Shown here piece by piece: positions 34,427 to 42,302 of a DNA stretch of 64,000 nt. Under the pieces are notes generated by a model. The model searched no databases. It had not been told where the DNA came from and saw only the letters and a program-made list of their open reading frames with translations. Source of the DNA: Pseudomonas sp. ADAK13 (GTDB taxonomy: Bacteria; Pseudomonadota; Gammaproteobacteria; Pseudomonadales; Pseudomonadaceae); contig NZ_CP052860.1 in NCBI RefSeq assembly GCF_012935715.1, positions 5,766,001 to 5,830,000 of the forward strand. Reading direction: 5' to 3'. The translations under genes and the position numbers were made by a program. The stretch's first letter is position 1, and each line of letters begins with the position of its first letter.

Positions 34427-35641
34427 ATGTCTTTCCTACCGATACGCGTTCTGGTTATCGAAGAACAGCCTTTCAAACGACTGATCGCAACGAGCGTTTT
34501 TCAGGATCTCGGTTGTGAAGACGTCACAGCGGTTGCCGACGGTGCTGCCGCGCTGGAGGTACTGGCGCTTAACGGTCCGGTGGACATCGTGTTGTGCAGT
34601 TTGAAACTGCAATGCACCCAAGGGCTGTCGCTGATCGAGGACCTCAGTCATGGCGGGCTGCTCAAGGCGCTGATCATTTGCAGTGTTTACCCGGCGAACC
34701 TGCACGGCGCCCTGGATCGCATGCTGTCGATGCACGGTGTGAAGGTGTTGGGGTATGTCGATACGCCCGTACGGGCCAGTGAGATAGGCCCCATGGTGGC
34801 CGGTTTCCTGGAGTCGCTGGCCGTGCGAAGAACGGACGTTTCAAGCTCCCTCAATCTGAAATGGTTCACCCAGTCCGCCTTGAAAAAGGCAATTCAGGAG
34901 AATGAATTCAGGGCGTTTTTCCAGCCAAAATTCAATTTGGTCACCGGCGCGGTGGACAGCATGGAAGCCTTGGCGCGGTGGGACAACCCAAGCTATGGAT
35001 TGTTGTCACCGGCTGATTTCCTGCCCTTGCTGAACAGCTTCTACCTGATGGACGAGTTGTTTTTCGCCCTGTTTGAACAGGGCTTGATGGTGTGGCAGGA
35101 AGTCCTGGCCACCGGACGGCAGATGAATCTCGCGTTTAACCTGCAGGCGGAGCAATTCAGCAACCCGCAATTGGTCGCAGGTATCAGCGGGTTGATTGAA
35201 CGTTATCAGGTACCGGCGTCCTGCCTGACCTTTGAAATTACCGAAAGCGGTTTGCTCGAAACTTCCCCGGCGGTGCTGGAGAGCCTGATCCGTTTGCGGA
35301 TGATGGGCTCCGGGTTGTCCATCGACGATTTTGGCGTGGGGTTCTCATCGTTGGAGCGCCTGTGCCAGTTGCCCTTTACCGAGATAAAACTCGACGGCAG
35401 CTTCGTTCAGGACCTCGATACCAACGCCGCCAATCGCGCCATTGTCAGCAGCACCCTCGCGCTGGGTGAGGCGCTGAACATGTCGGTGGTGGTGGAGGGT
35501 GTCGAAACCGAAAAACAGCGCCAGTCATTGATCAAGCTGGGCTGTGTGCACGCTCAAGGTTATCTCTGTGCGCGGCCCATGAGCGCCAATCGGCTGCTGT
35601 TGTGGCTGGACTCGCAGCGCGCGTCGATCAACAACGTTTGA
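34427..35641 (+). CDS. EAL-domain phosphodiesterase with a degenerate receiver domain
   Basis: A 404-residue paralogue of the REC-EAL protein at 30149. The EAL domain keeps every catalytic residue: E180-A-L, N238, E270, E273, D300-D301, K321, E357 and Q377. The receiver has lost its acceptor: DIVLCSLKLQ places Ser58 where Asp is expected, and the acidic pocket reads IEEQ. It therefore should not be phosphorylated by the usual route, and its phosphodiesterase may be constitutive or controlled by dimerisation. ATG 34427 is the first that starts the receiver; the frame upstream to 34322 crosses the GGAA boxes and promoter region and is discarded. Confidence 0.85.
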   Translation: MSFLPIRVLVIEEQPFKRLIATSVFQDLGCEDVTAVADGAAALEVLALNGPVDIVLCSLKLQCTQGLSLIEDLSHGGLLKALIICSVYPANLHGALDRMLSMHGVKVLGYVDTPVRASEIGPMVAGFLESLAVRRTDVSSSLNLKWFTQSALKKAIQENEFRAFFQPKFNLVTGAVDSMEALARWDNPSYGLLSPADFLPLLNSFYLMDELFFALFEQGLMVWQEVLATGRQMNLAFNLQAEQFSNPQLVAGISGLIERYQVPASCLTFEITESGLLETSPAVLESLIRLRMMGSGLSIDDFGVGFSSLERLCQLPFTEIKLDGSFVQDLDTNAANRAIVSSTLALGEALNMSVVVEGVETEKQRQSLIKLGCVHAQGYLCARPMSANRLLLWLDSQRASINNV

Positions 35642-35711
35642 ATACAGGCCATCAGTGCGGCTGAATGCTTACTGGGTGTTCAGTTTTCTCGTGGGCCAGG
35701 AAGGGTGTTTC

Positions 35712-36134
35712 ATGGTGAATCCAAAGTTGCGTGTCTTGTTGGTTGACGAAGAACAATCCAGGTTAGTCAGCATAGAAAAGAACCTCTCGGGGCTTGGCTA
35801 CAGTCGTGTTGCCCCGCTGACATCATTCCGGGATTTATTGGTGATACTGGATAACGCGTTATGCCCGTTTGACCTGCTGATTATTCATCAGGTCGTGCTG
35901 GAAAATGCAGGCGAAGTGCTTGAACAGTTAGTACGAAGTTCGCCGGCAATCAAACATTTACTGGTTTACCAGGGCAATACGCTGCAGGTGCTTTCCACAG
36001 TTGAGTCGTCGTCATCGTCGATGCGCTTTGCGTTGCCTGGCCCGCCGGACCGAGAGTCCATCAAGCAAGTAATGGGCTTTATCGACAAGGTCGAGTTGCA
36101 TGAGGTTTACGGCAAGCAGCGGGTGTCTGTTTAG
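35712..36134 (+). CDS. Stand-alone degenerate receiver-like protein
   Basis: This 140-residue protein begins NPKLRVLLVDEEQSRLVSIE, a receiver-domain opening, and is similar in layout to the receiver domains of the two REC-EAL proteins upstream. The acceptor position reads FDLLIIHQVV, with His59 in place of Asp. No EAL domain follows. AGGAAGGG precedes ATG 35712 by seven bases. It lies 70 bases after the second REC-EAL gene and could be co-transcribed. It may be a third, truncated paralogue acting as a decoy or hetero-oligomer partner. That role is inference only. Confidence 0.7.
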   Translation: MVNPKLRVLLVDEEQSRLVSIEKNLSGLGYSRVAPLTSFRDLLVILDNALCPFDLLIIHQVVLENAGEVLEQLVRSSPAIKHLLVYQGNTLQVLSTVESSSSSMRFALPGPPDRESIKQVMGFIDKVELHEVYGKQRVSV

Positions 36135-36189
36135 TTACAGGTGTATCGGGAAAAATACCGACGGTGCTGGAAATGTCATTGTTTAAGCC

Positions 36190-36221
36190 GGAAGTTTCCC
36201 TTATTGCAAAGGGACCTTTAA
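36190..36221 (+). promoter_or_regulatory. Paired GGAA boxes at the first pilin promoter of cluster 2
   Basis: GGAAGTTTCC at 36190-36199 and GGACCTTTAA at 36212-36221 are 22 bases apart. Against a transcription start predicted near 36259 they are centred at about -64 and -42, the places where a BvgA-like dimer would contact RNA polymerase. Confidence 0.65.
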
Positions 36222-36223
36222 CG

Positions 36224-36252
36224 TTGAAGGGGTTGGCCGGAAAAAACATTAT
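36224..36252 (+). promoter_or_regulatory. Predicted sigma-70 promoter of the first cluster-2 pilin
   Basis: TTGAAG at 36224-36229 and CATTAT at 36247-36252 are 17 bases apart. The same arrangement with CATCAT recurs before the next pilin gene, which supports function. The -35 box starts 12 bases after the start of the second GGA half-site in both copies. Confidence 0.65.
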
Positions 36253-36343
36253 TCACTGCATGCAAGGTGCGCAGTCACAGCGAAGCAGTGAACGGTTCGC
36301 CGAGCATTTCGATCAATGATGTTTTAACCTTTCGAGGCAACTT

Positions 36344-36928
36344 ATGACGCGCACATACCGTATCGTCGCGCTCGCAGCGCTGACGTCGACCTTCGTGATA
36401 CCGGCTGCACAGGCAGGCGATGGCACCGTTAACTTTAAAGGCCAACTGATTGGGCAGACGTGTACCGTCAGTGTGAACGGTGGCAGCAACATGGGCACCG
36501 TTACGCTGCCTACACTGGGCACTATGGCCCTCGGCGCCGTAGGCGCCACCGCGGGTAGAACCCAGTTCACCATTGGGCTGAGTGCATGCGGCACTGGGAA
36601 TAGCATCCAGGATTTCCTGCAAAACTTAACGGGCAATAGTGTGATTGGCAAGACGGCATCCACTTACTTTGAGAGCGGCCCAGGCGTCGATCCCACCACC
36701 CGGAACATTATTAACACCGGTGGTGCCACCGGCGTGCAGCTCCAGTTGCTTGATTCCGACGGCGATGTGATCAAGGCCGGTGACCCGGGCCAACCGCGAA
36801 CCCCGGCCATTACTAATCTCGCCACCAACGGTGGCGTGATGACTTACGGCGTCCAGTACATTGCCAACGATGTTATTGCGCCGGGCAGCGTTGTGGGCTC
36901 GGTTACCTATTCCATCGCCTATAACTAA
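36344..36928 (+). CDS. Fimbrial major subunit, first of a tandem pair
   Basis: A 194-residue pilin with a signal peptide (MTRTYRIVALAALTSTFVIP, cut after AQA), opening GDGTVNFKGQLIGQTCTVSV, and ending VGSVTYSIAYN. Cysteines at about residues 44 and 86 form the expected disulfide. It is clearly related to the next pilin: both share the DPTT.NI.NTG.ATGVQLQL pattern, the ribosome-binding site GAGGCAACTT and the promoter layout. It carries a longer loop (about 18 residues) around NSIQDFLQNLTGNSV that the second copy lacks. A terminator follows, so it is an independent transcript. Confidence 0.88.
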   Translation: MTRTYRIVALAALTSTFVIPAAQAGDGTVNFKGQLIGQTCTVSVNGGSNMGTVTLPTLGTMALGAVGATAGRTQFTIGLSACGTGNSIQDFLQNLTGNSVIGKTASTYFESGPGVDPTTRNIINTGGATGVQLQLLDSDGDVIKAGDPGQPRTPAITNLATNGGVMTYGVQYIANDVIAPGSVVGSVTYSIAYN

Positions 36929-36936
36929 AACCCACA

Positions 36937-36970
36937 AGGACTTGAGAGCGATATCGCTGATCAAGTCTTT
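36937..36970 (+). terminator. Terminator between the two pilin genes
   Basis: GACTTGA at 36939-36945 pairs with TCAAGTC at 36961-36967, followed by TTT. The loop contains a palindrome AGCGATATCGCT that can form an inner stem. It separates the two pilin genes, each of which has its own promoter. Confidence 0.6.
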
Positions 36971-37057
36971 GATATATCCATTTCAACCAAAAAAGCCGTT
37001 TGGCTGCACTTATACGAATTGAAAGTTGAAGCCTTCGGAAGAGTCTTAACTCTGGTA

Positions 37058-37089
37058 GGAAATTTCCGAAGCTGTTGCAGGACTTTTCA
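37058..37089 (+). promoter_or_regulatory. Paired GGAA boxes at the second pilin promoter of cluster 2
   Basis: GGAAATTTCC at 37058-37067 and GGACTTTTCA at 37080-37089 are 22 bases apart, centred near -64 and -42 from a start predicted around 37127. The layout is identical to that before the first pilin. Confidence 0.68.
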
Positions 37090-37091
37090 AT

Positions 37092-37120
37092 TTGAAGGGT
37101 TTCACTAAAAGAAACATCAT
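37092..37120 (+). promoter_or_regulatory. Predicted sigma-70 promoter of the second cluster-2 pilin
   Basis: TTGAAG at 37092-37097 and CATCAT at 37115-37120 are 17 bases apart. This copies the promoter at 36224-36252 in spacing and in its relation to the GGAA boxes. Confidence 0.65.
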
Positions 37121-37204
37121 TCACCCTGTGCAAAACGCACCGCCATATTGCAACTGCGAGTGGCCTGCCGGGCATTTATCCAACTAATGATTTTGAGGCA
37201 ACTT

Positions 37205-37735
37205 ATGAACCGTACTTACCTCGTTCTTGCAGCGGCGACTTCCGCACTCGTGATGTCTGCTGCACAAGCCTCCGATGGCACTATCAACTTCAGTGGCCAA
37301 CTGACGGCTCAAACCTGCACCACTTCGGTCAATGGCACGAGCAATGTGGGCACCGTAACGCTTCCGACGTTCTCGATTGCGTCGCTGGCGAGCGCGGGGG
37401 CGACTGTTGGTGCCACCAACTTCACCATTAACCTGAGCGGCTGCCAGGGCACTATTGCGACCGCCGCTGCGATATTTGAAGCGGGCGCGGGCGTCGACCC
37501 GACCACCCAGAACATCCGTAACACCGGTAATGCCACTGGCGTGCAACTGCAATTGCTCGACTCCAATGGTGCTGTGATCAAGGCCGGTGATACCAGCCAA
37601 ACCGCCAACACTGCCCGTACCACTGTGACCGGCGCCACTGCCGTGCTGCCGTACGCCGTTCAGTACATTGCCAGCGCGGCAACCACCGCCGGTACTGTCG
37701 TGGGTTCGGTGACCTACTCGATCAACTATCAGTAA
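37205..37735 (+). CDS. Fimbrial major subunit, second of a tandem pair
   Basis: A 176-residue pilin with signal peptide MNRTYLVLAAATSALVMSAA, opening SDGTINFSGQLTAQTCTTSV and ending VGSVTYSINYQ. It is the shorter sister of the pilin at 36344, with the same GAGGCAACTT ribosome-binding site seven bases before the ATG. It is followed by chaperone, usher and adhesin genes on the same strand, so transcription from 37120 probably covers 37205-42302. A small GC hairpin at 37742-37756 after its stop may attenuate the downstream genes. Confidence 0.88.
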   Translation: MNRTYLVLAAATSALVMSAAQASDGTINFSGQLTAQTCTTSVNGTSNVGTVTLPTFSIASLASAGATVGATNFTINLSGCQGTIATAAAIFEAGAGVDPTTQNIRNTGNATGVQLQLLDSNGAVIKAGDTSQTANTARTTVTGATAVLPYAVQYIASAATTAGTVVGSVTYSINYQ

Positions 37736-37802
37736 AAGCTGCGCGGTCAGCGCATCTTTCAGGAAGCTGGAAGGTGCGCCGACGATGTCGGGAGAGAATG
37801 AT

Positions 37803-38540
37803 ATGCAGCGTAAAAAGGCCTGGTGCCGTTGCGTCGTGATGATGGCGGCCGTGCTCGGTTGTTCCCAGGCGATGTCTTCGGTCGTCATCACGGGCACCCG
37901 TGTGATTTATCCGGCTGACAAGAAAGAGGTCACCGTCAAACTGAACAACAACGGTGCCAAACCCGTCCTCGTTCAGTCGTGGATTGATGAGGGGGATGCT
38001 GCATCCACGCCAAGCAACTCTTCAGCGCCGTTTGTGATTTCCCCACCGGTCTCCCGGGTTGATGCTGCCAAGGGGCAGAGCCTGCGCCTGATGTTTACCG
38101 GTGCTCCGCTGGCGTCCGACAAAGAGTCGGTGTTCTGGCTCAATGTGCTGGAAATCCCGGTCAAGGCCACGGGGGAGCAAAACATGCTGCAAATGGCCTT
38201 TCGCTCACGGATCAAAGTGTTTTATCGACCTGCCGATTTACCCGGTACACCGACAGCGGCCATCGAGGCGTTGCAGTGGAAGGTCGTCGCACAAAAGAAC
38301 GGTACTTATGGGCTGCAAGCCTACAACCCCACTGCTTTTTACGTTTCGCAAAGTGACCTGGCCCTGGTTAACGGCGGCCAGCGAGTACCGAGTGAAGCGG
38401 GAATGGTCGCGCCCGGCGAGACCCACACCTTTGCCTTGCCCGGCCTGAAGTCGATGCCGGGCCCCGGCGCCAACGTCGAATACAGCGCCATTAATGATTA
38501 CGGCGCCCTGGTGCCCACTCGGGTACCCGTCAAGCCTTAG
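37803..38540 (+). CDS. Periplasmic fimbrial chaperone (PapD family)
   Basis: The 245-residue protein has a signal peptide and the PapD fold: SSVVITGTRVIYPADKKEVT, VLVQSWIDEGDA, FVISPPVSRVDA, FWLNVLEIPVKA, FRSRIKVFYRPADL, and the C-terminal YSAINDYGALVP. ATG 37803 has GGAG eight bases upstream; ATG 37785 in frame is the alternative. It follows the second pilin by 67 bases and precedes the usher. It would serve the second fimbria. It is paralogous to, but clearly diverged from, the chaperone at 24646. Confidence 0.9.
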   Translation: MQRKKAWCRCVVMMAAVLGCSQAMSSVVITGTRVIYPADKKEVTVKLNNNGAKPVLVQSWIDEGDAASTPSNSSAPFVISPPVSRVDAAKGQSLRLMFTGAPLASDKESVFWLNVLEIPVKATGEQNMLQMAFRSRIKVFYRPADLPGTPTAAIEALQWKVVAQKNGTYGLQAYNPTAFYVSQSDLALVNGGQRVPSEAGMVAPGETHTFALPGLKSMPGPGANVEYSAINDYGALVPTRVPVKP

Positions 38541-38587
38541 GCCCTTCTGGCCCCAATCGTTTTCACCCTCTGTTGTCCGGGTAATCT

Positions 38588-41134
38588 ATGACTACGCTCT
38601 CTCCTCTGCGCATGCGCCGGAAGGAAATCTGCTGCTCCAGCGTCGGCTGTTCGCCGATTTGGGGCCGTCGACTGTTACTGATCGCCAGCGCACTGCTGAT
38701 GCCTCACGCGATGGCCGAAGACGTGCAGTTCGACGATTCCTTCCTTCCGGCGGGCTCAAGCGGGATTGACCTGACGTTGTTCCAAAGTGGCAACCCGGTC
38801 ATGTCGGGCACTTACCGGGCCGACATTCTGGTGAACTCGACCCTGAGCATGCGCCAGGATATTCGTATCGTGTCCGACGCCAAGGGCAGGAACCCCATCG
38901 TCTGCGTCGACAGCCGCATGCTGGAATTGATCGGTGTAAACGTGGAAGCCCTGTCGCCGGCGGCGCTGGCCAAGCTGGACGCCGGACAATGCACGTCCAT
39001 CGCCGAGGTGATCGATGAGGCGACAGCACTGTTTTCCACCGAGACCCAGCAACTGGACTTCAGCATTCCGCAGGCGGCCATGCGGCGTAACGCCCGCGGG
39101 TATGTCAGCCCTGAGTTATGGGATCGCGGTACCACCGCCGCGATGCTCAGCTATGACTTCAACGCCAACCACAACAAAAACCTGTCGGGTACTGACGATT
39201 CTGCCTATGTCGGCTTGAACGCGGGGTTGAACGTGGGTGACTGGCGCTTGCGGCACAACGGATCGTTGAATTGGGACAGCCTGACCGGCACCAAGTACCA
39301 GGAAATCAACACGTTCGCCCAGCGTGACCTTACCGCCTTGCAAAGCCAACTGACGGTAGGCGAGGCCAACACCAGCGGCGAGATTTTCGACACCCTGGCC
39401 TATCGCGGGGTAGAAGTGGCAACCGACGACCGCATGCTGCCAGAGACGTTACGCGGGTATGCGCCCGTGGTACGCGGGATCGCCCGCACCAATGCCCGGG
39501 TCACCATCAGCCAGGGCGGCAATGTATTGCTGCAGACCACGGTGGCGCCTGGCGCCTTCGTCATCGATGACCTGTATGCCACCGGCTATGGCGGCGACCT
39601 GCAAGTGACTGTACTGGAAGCCGATGGCACTCAGCAAAGCTTCATCGTGCCCTATGCCTCGGTCAACCAGTTGCTGCGGCCTGGCACGTCGCGTTTCAGC
39701 GTGACGGCGGGCGAGACTCGCAATAACTACATCGATAAACAGGTCGGGCTGCTGCAAGGCACCTATCAATACGGCTTGGCGAATTCGCTGACCGGTTATA
39801 CCGGCGCCCAGGCCAGCGATGGGTACCTGTCGGTGCTGGGCGGTATTGCCTTTGGCACCCCCATCGGCGCCTTCGGGGTCGACGTGACTCACGCCCAGAC
39901 AGAACTGCCGTCCGGCGATCAGCAGGGGCAGAGCCTGCGGGTGTCTTTCAGTGAAAACGTGCAAAGCACCGGGAGCAACTTCTCCCTGGCAGCGTATCGT
40001 TTTTCCACCAGCGGTTACTTTGATTTCAACACCGCCGCGCTGTTCCGGGACGCTCAAGAGCATGGCACCGACACCAGCCAGATTGGCCAGCCACGCAGTC
40101 GCCTGACCTTGTCCCTCGACCAGAGCCTGGCCGGCTGGGGGCATTTGTCACTGAGCGGGTTTACCGAAAACTACTGGAACGAACCGGGCGAGGATGTCCA
40201 GTACCAGATGGGCTACAGCACACAAGTCGGGCGAGTCAGCCTGGGCTTCAACCTCAGTCGCAGCCGCTCCGGCCTGGCGGAGATGCAAACCACTGAGTTG
40301 TTTACCGTGAGCATGCCGATCGAGTTCGGCTCCTCGTACAACTCGCCGCAGCTGTCGGGCCGTTTGGCCCGCGACAGCCAGGGCAATTACAGCCAGCAAG
40401 CGAGCGTGAGCGGCAGCGCCGGTGAGGATCATGAATACGGCTACAGCCTGACGGCCGACCGCGATGGCGCAAGCCAGTCCACCGACACCTCGGTCAGCGG
40501 CCAGTACATGGGCTCCAAAGCCCGGGTCAACGGTTCCCTCAGCGAAGGCGATGGCTACAGCAGCCTCTCCCTGGGTGGTGGCGGCACGATTGTGGTCCAT
40601 CCAAAAGGTGTGACGTTGACGCCTTACACCGGTGAAACCATGGCGGTGATCAGCGCCCCCGGTGCGGCCGGCGCGAAGGTGGTGGGTTATCCAGGCCTGC
40701 GGCTCGATGGCAACGGTTCGGCGGTGATCAACTATCTGCAGCCTTATCAGTTGAACGAGATCGCTATCGACCCGGACGGTATATCCCAGGACGTCGAGCT
40801 GAGCGAAACCAGCCAGAAGATCGCCCCCCGGTCGGGTGCCGTGGTAGCGGTGGACTTCGCCACGGTGCACGGAACTGCCTTGTTGTTGAACGTGCGCTTG
40901 AAGGACCAGAGTCCATTGCCGTTCGGTGCCACCGTGGTGGATGACGCAGGTAACCCGGTAGGCACTGTAGGGCAGGGCGGGCAACTGTATGCACGTATCA
41001 AGGACGGCACACAAAGCCTGCTGGTCAATTGGGGTAAAGAGAGTGGTCAGACCTGCACGCTGAAAGTGCCGGCCCTTAAAGAGCAGGGTCAGATATTGAA
41101 GGGCAACGCGCTGTGCCTGAGTGCTGGGTCATGA
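38588..41134 (+). CDS. Outer-membrane fimbrial usher
   Basis: An 848-residue usher with a long signal region (about residues 1-43, ending PHAMA), an N-terminal domain (VQFDDSFLPAGSSGIDLTLF, SGTYRADILVNSTL), the barrel/plug with RGYAPVVRGIARTNARVTIS and LLQTTVAPGAFVIDDLYATG, and C-terminal domains with RSGAVVAVDFATVHGTALLL. It differs widely in sequence from the usher at 25420, so the two fimbriae are separate systems and not a recent duplication. Position between chaperone and adhesin genes supports its role in assembling the second fimbria. Confidence 0.92.
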   Translation: MTTLSPLRMRRKEICCSSVGCSPIWGRRLLLIASALLMPHAMAEDVQFDDSFLPAGSSGIDLTLFQSGNPVMSGTYRADILVNSTLSMRQDIRIVSDAKGRNPIVCVDSRMLELIGVNVEALSPAALAKLDAGQCTSIAEVIDEATALFSTETQQLDFSIPQAAMRRNARGYVSPELWDRGTTAAMLSYDFNANHNKNLSGTDDSAYVGLNAGLNVGDWRLRHNGSLNWDSLTGTKYQEINTFAQRDLTALQSQLTVGEANTSGEIFDTLAYRGVEVATDDRMLPETLRGYAPVVRGIARTNARVTISQGGNVLLQTTVAPGAFVIDDLYATGYGGDLQVTVLEADGTQQSFIVPYASVNQLLRPGTSRFSVTAGETRNNYIDKQVGLLQGTYQYGLANSLTGYTGAQASDGYLSVLGGIAFGTPIGAFGVDVTHAQTELPSGDQQGQSLRVSFSENVQSTGSNFSLAAYRFSTSGYFDFNTAALFRDAQEHGTDTSQIGQPRSRLTLSLDQSLAGWGHLSLSGFTENYWNEPGEDVQYQMGYSTQVGRVSLGFNLSRSRSGLAEMQTTELFTVSMPIEFGSSYNSPQLSGRLARDSQGNYSQQASVSGSAGEDHEYGYSLTADRDGASQSTDTSVSGQYMGSKARVNGSLSEGDGYSSLSLGGGGTIVVHPKGVTLTPYTGETMAVISAPGAAGAKVVGYPGLRLDGNGSAVINYLQPYQLNEIAIDPDGISQDVELSETSQKIAPRSGAVVAVDFATVHGTALLLNVRLKDQSPLPFGATVVDDAGNPVGTVGQGGQLYARIKDGTQSLLVNWGKESGQTCTLKVPALKEQGQILKGNALCLSAGS

Positions 41135-41192
41135 GGTATGCGGCGAATGCAGCGGTGCCGTCTTCAGTCAACTATACGTACAGAGGTAATCC

Positions 41193-42302
41193 ATGAAGGT
41201 GCTTTATTCCCTGATCGCCGCATTGGTGTTGTGTGGCCTTGCGCAGTCGGCGCAGGCGGTCAATTGTGTCTACATCAATGGTAACAAGGGGTTTATAGGC
41301 ACGTTCCCGTTGCAGATCAGCACCCTCAGTGTGCCTCGGGATGCGCCAGTGGGCACCGTTCTCTATCGGCAGAACTTTAGTCAGACCGGTGGAGGCTACG
41401 ATACCAAGTGTCTCAGTACGGGTGGGGCGGCAACCATGAACACTCTTTTAGTGCTGAAGAGCATTGGCGCCAATACTGGTTACAGCACCGGTCCTTACGC
41501 CAACTTCGTCTATCAAACAGGGGTAGCCGGCATCGGTGTCGCTTGGGTTAACGGGACATCCGTGCAAACTGCTGCCGTGAGGGCAGCGATTCCAAATGGC
41601 TGCACACTGTCGGGAACCGTTGACTGTTCCATAACGGGACTCAAGATTGCGCCAGCAACAGGGATGGTGCTGATAAAGACCGGGCCAGTGGGAACCGGCA
41701 CCATCAACGGCAGTTCGCTGGGCACTCTGGAACAGGATGTCACAGTTAACGATGGCGGTACCATTAGAGCCAACTCCGTGGGGCTGACCGGCAGCATCAA
41801 CATCGTCGCCCTGACGTGCATGACCTCGGACGTTAATGTACCCATGGGCACCAACAAGATTGCATCGTTCAGCGGGATAGGTTCGGCCAGCACGCCGGTG
41901 AACTTCATGATCAGCCTGACGGGTTGCCCAGGATTTCCCGGTTATTACGGCAACGCCAGTTCGATTCCGACAAGCTCGCAATCGGCGGTCATCAGTGCGG
42001 GCACCCTCGTGCCCAACACCCTAAGCCTGCGACTGGATCCGGTCGGCACACCGATTGATGCCAGCAATGGCGTGTTGAGCCTGTCAGCGGCTGCAGACCC
42101 GGCGACGGGTGTGGGTCTACAGGTGCTTGATGCTTCCGGCGCACCGTGGGCGCTGTCCCAAAACAAATTGTTGAACCTTCCAATAGCCGCTGGCACCACA
42201 TCATTGAACATCCCGCTGAGCGCGCGTTATATACAAACGGCAACCACGGTGACTGCGGGTTCCGCCAACGCTGTTGCGAATTACACCATCATCTATCAGT
42301 AG
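41193..42302 (+). CDS. Putative fimbrial tip adhesin of cluster 2
   Basis: A 369-residue protein with a signal peptide (MKVLYSLIAALVLCGLAQSA, cut after QA near residue 22). A long N-terminal region (about 23-200) with Cys residues is followed by a pilin-type domain (about 200-369) that ends SANAVANYTIIYQ. The two-domain size and the last place in the operon fit an adhesin. The N-terminal domain is not recognisably FimH-like, so its ligand is unknown. CAGAGGT precedes ATG 41193. Its end overlaps the convergent RND gene by 14 bases. Confidence 0.82.
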   Translation: MKVLYSLIAALVLCGLAQSAQAVNCVYINGNKGFIGTFPLQISTLSVPRDAPVGTVLYRQNFSQTGGGYDTKCLSTGGAATMNTLLVLKSIGANTGYSTGPYANFVYQTGVAGIGVAWVNGTSVQTAAVRAAIPNGCTLSGTVDCSITGLKIAPATGMVLIKTGPVGTGTINGSSLGTLEQDVTVNDGGTIRANSVGLTGSINIVALTCMTSDVNVPMGTNKIASFSGIGSASTPVNFMISLTGCPGFPGYYGNASSIPTSSQSAVISAGTLVPNTLSLRLDPVGTPIDASNGVLSLSAAADPATGVGLQVLDASGAPWALSQNKLLNLPIAAGTTSLNIPLSARYIQTATTVTAGSANAVANYTIIYQ

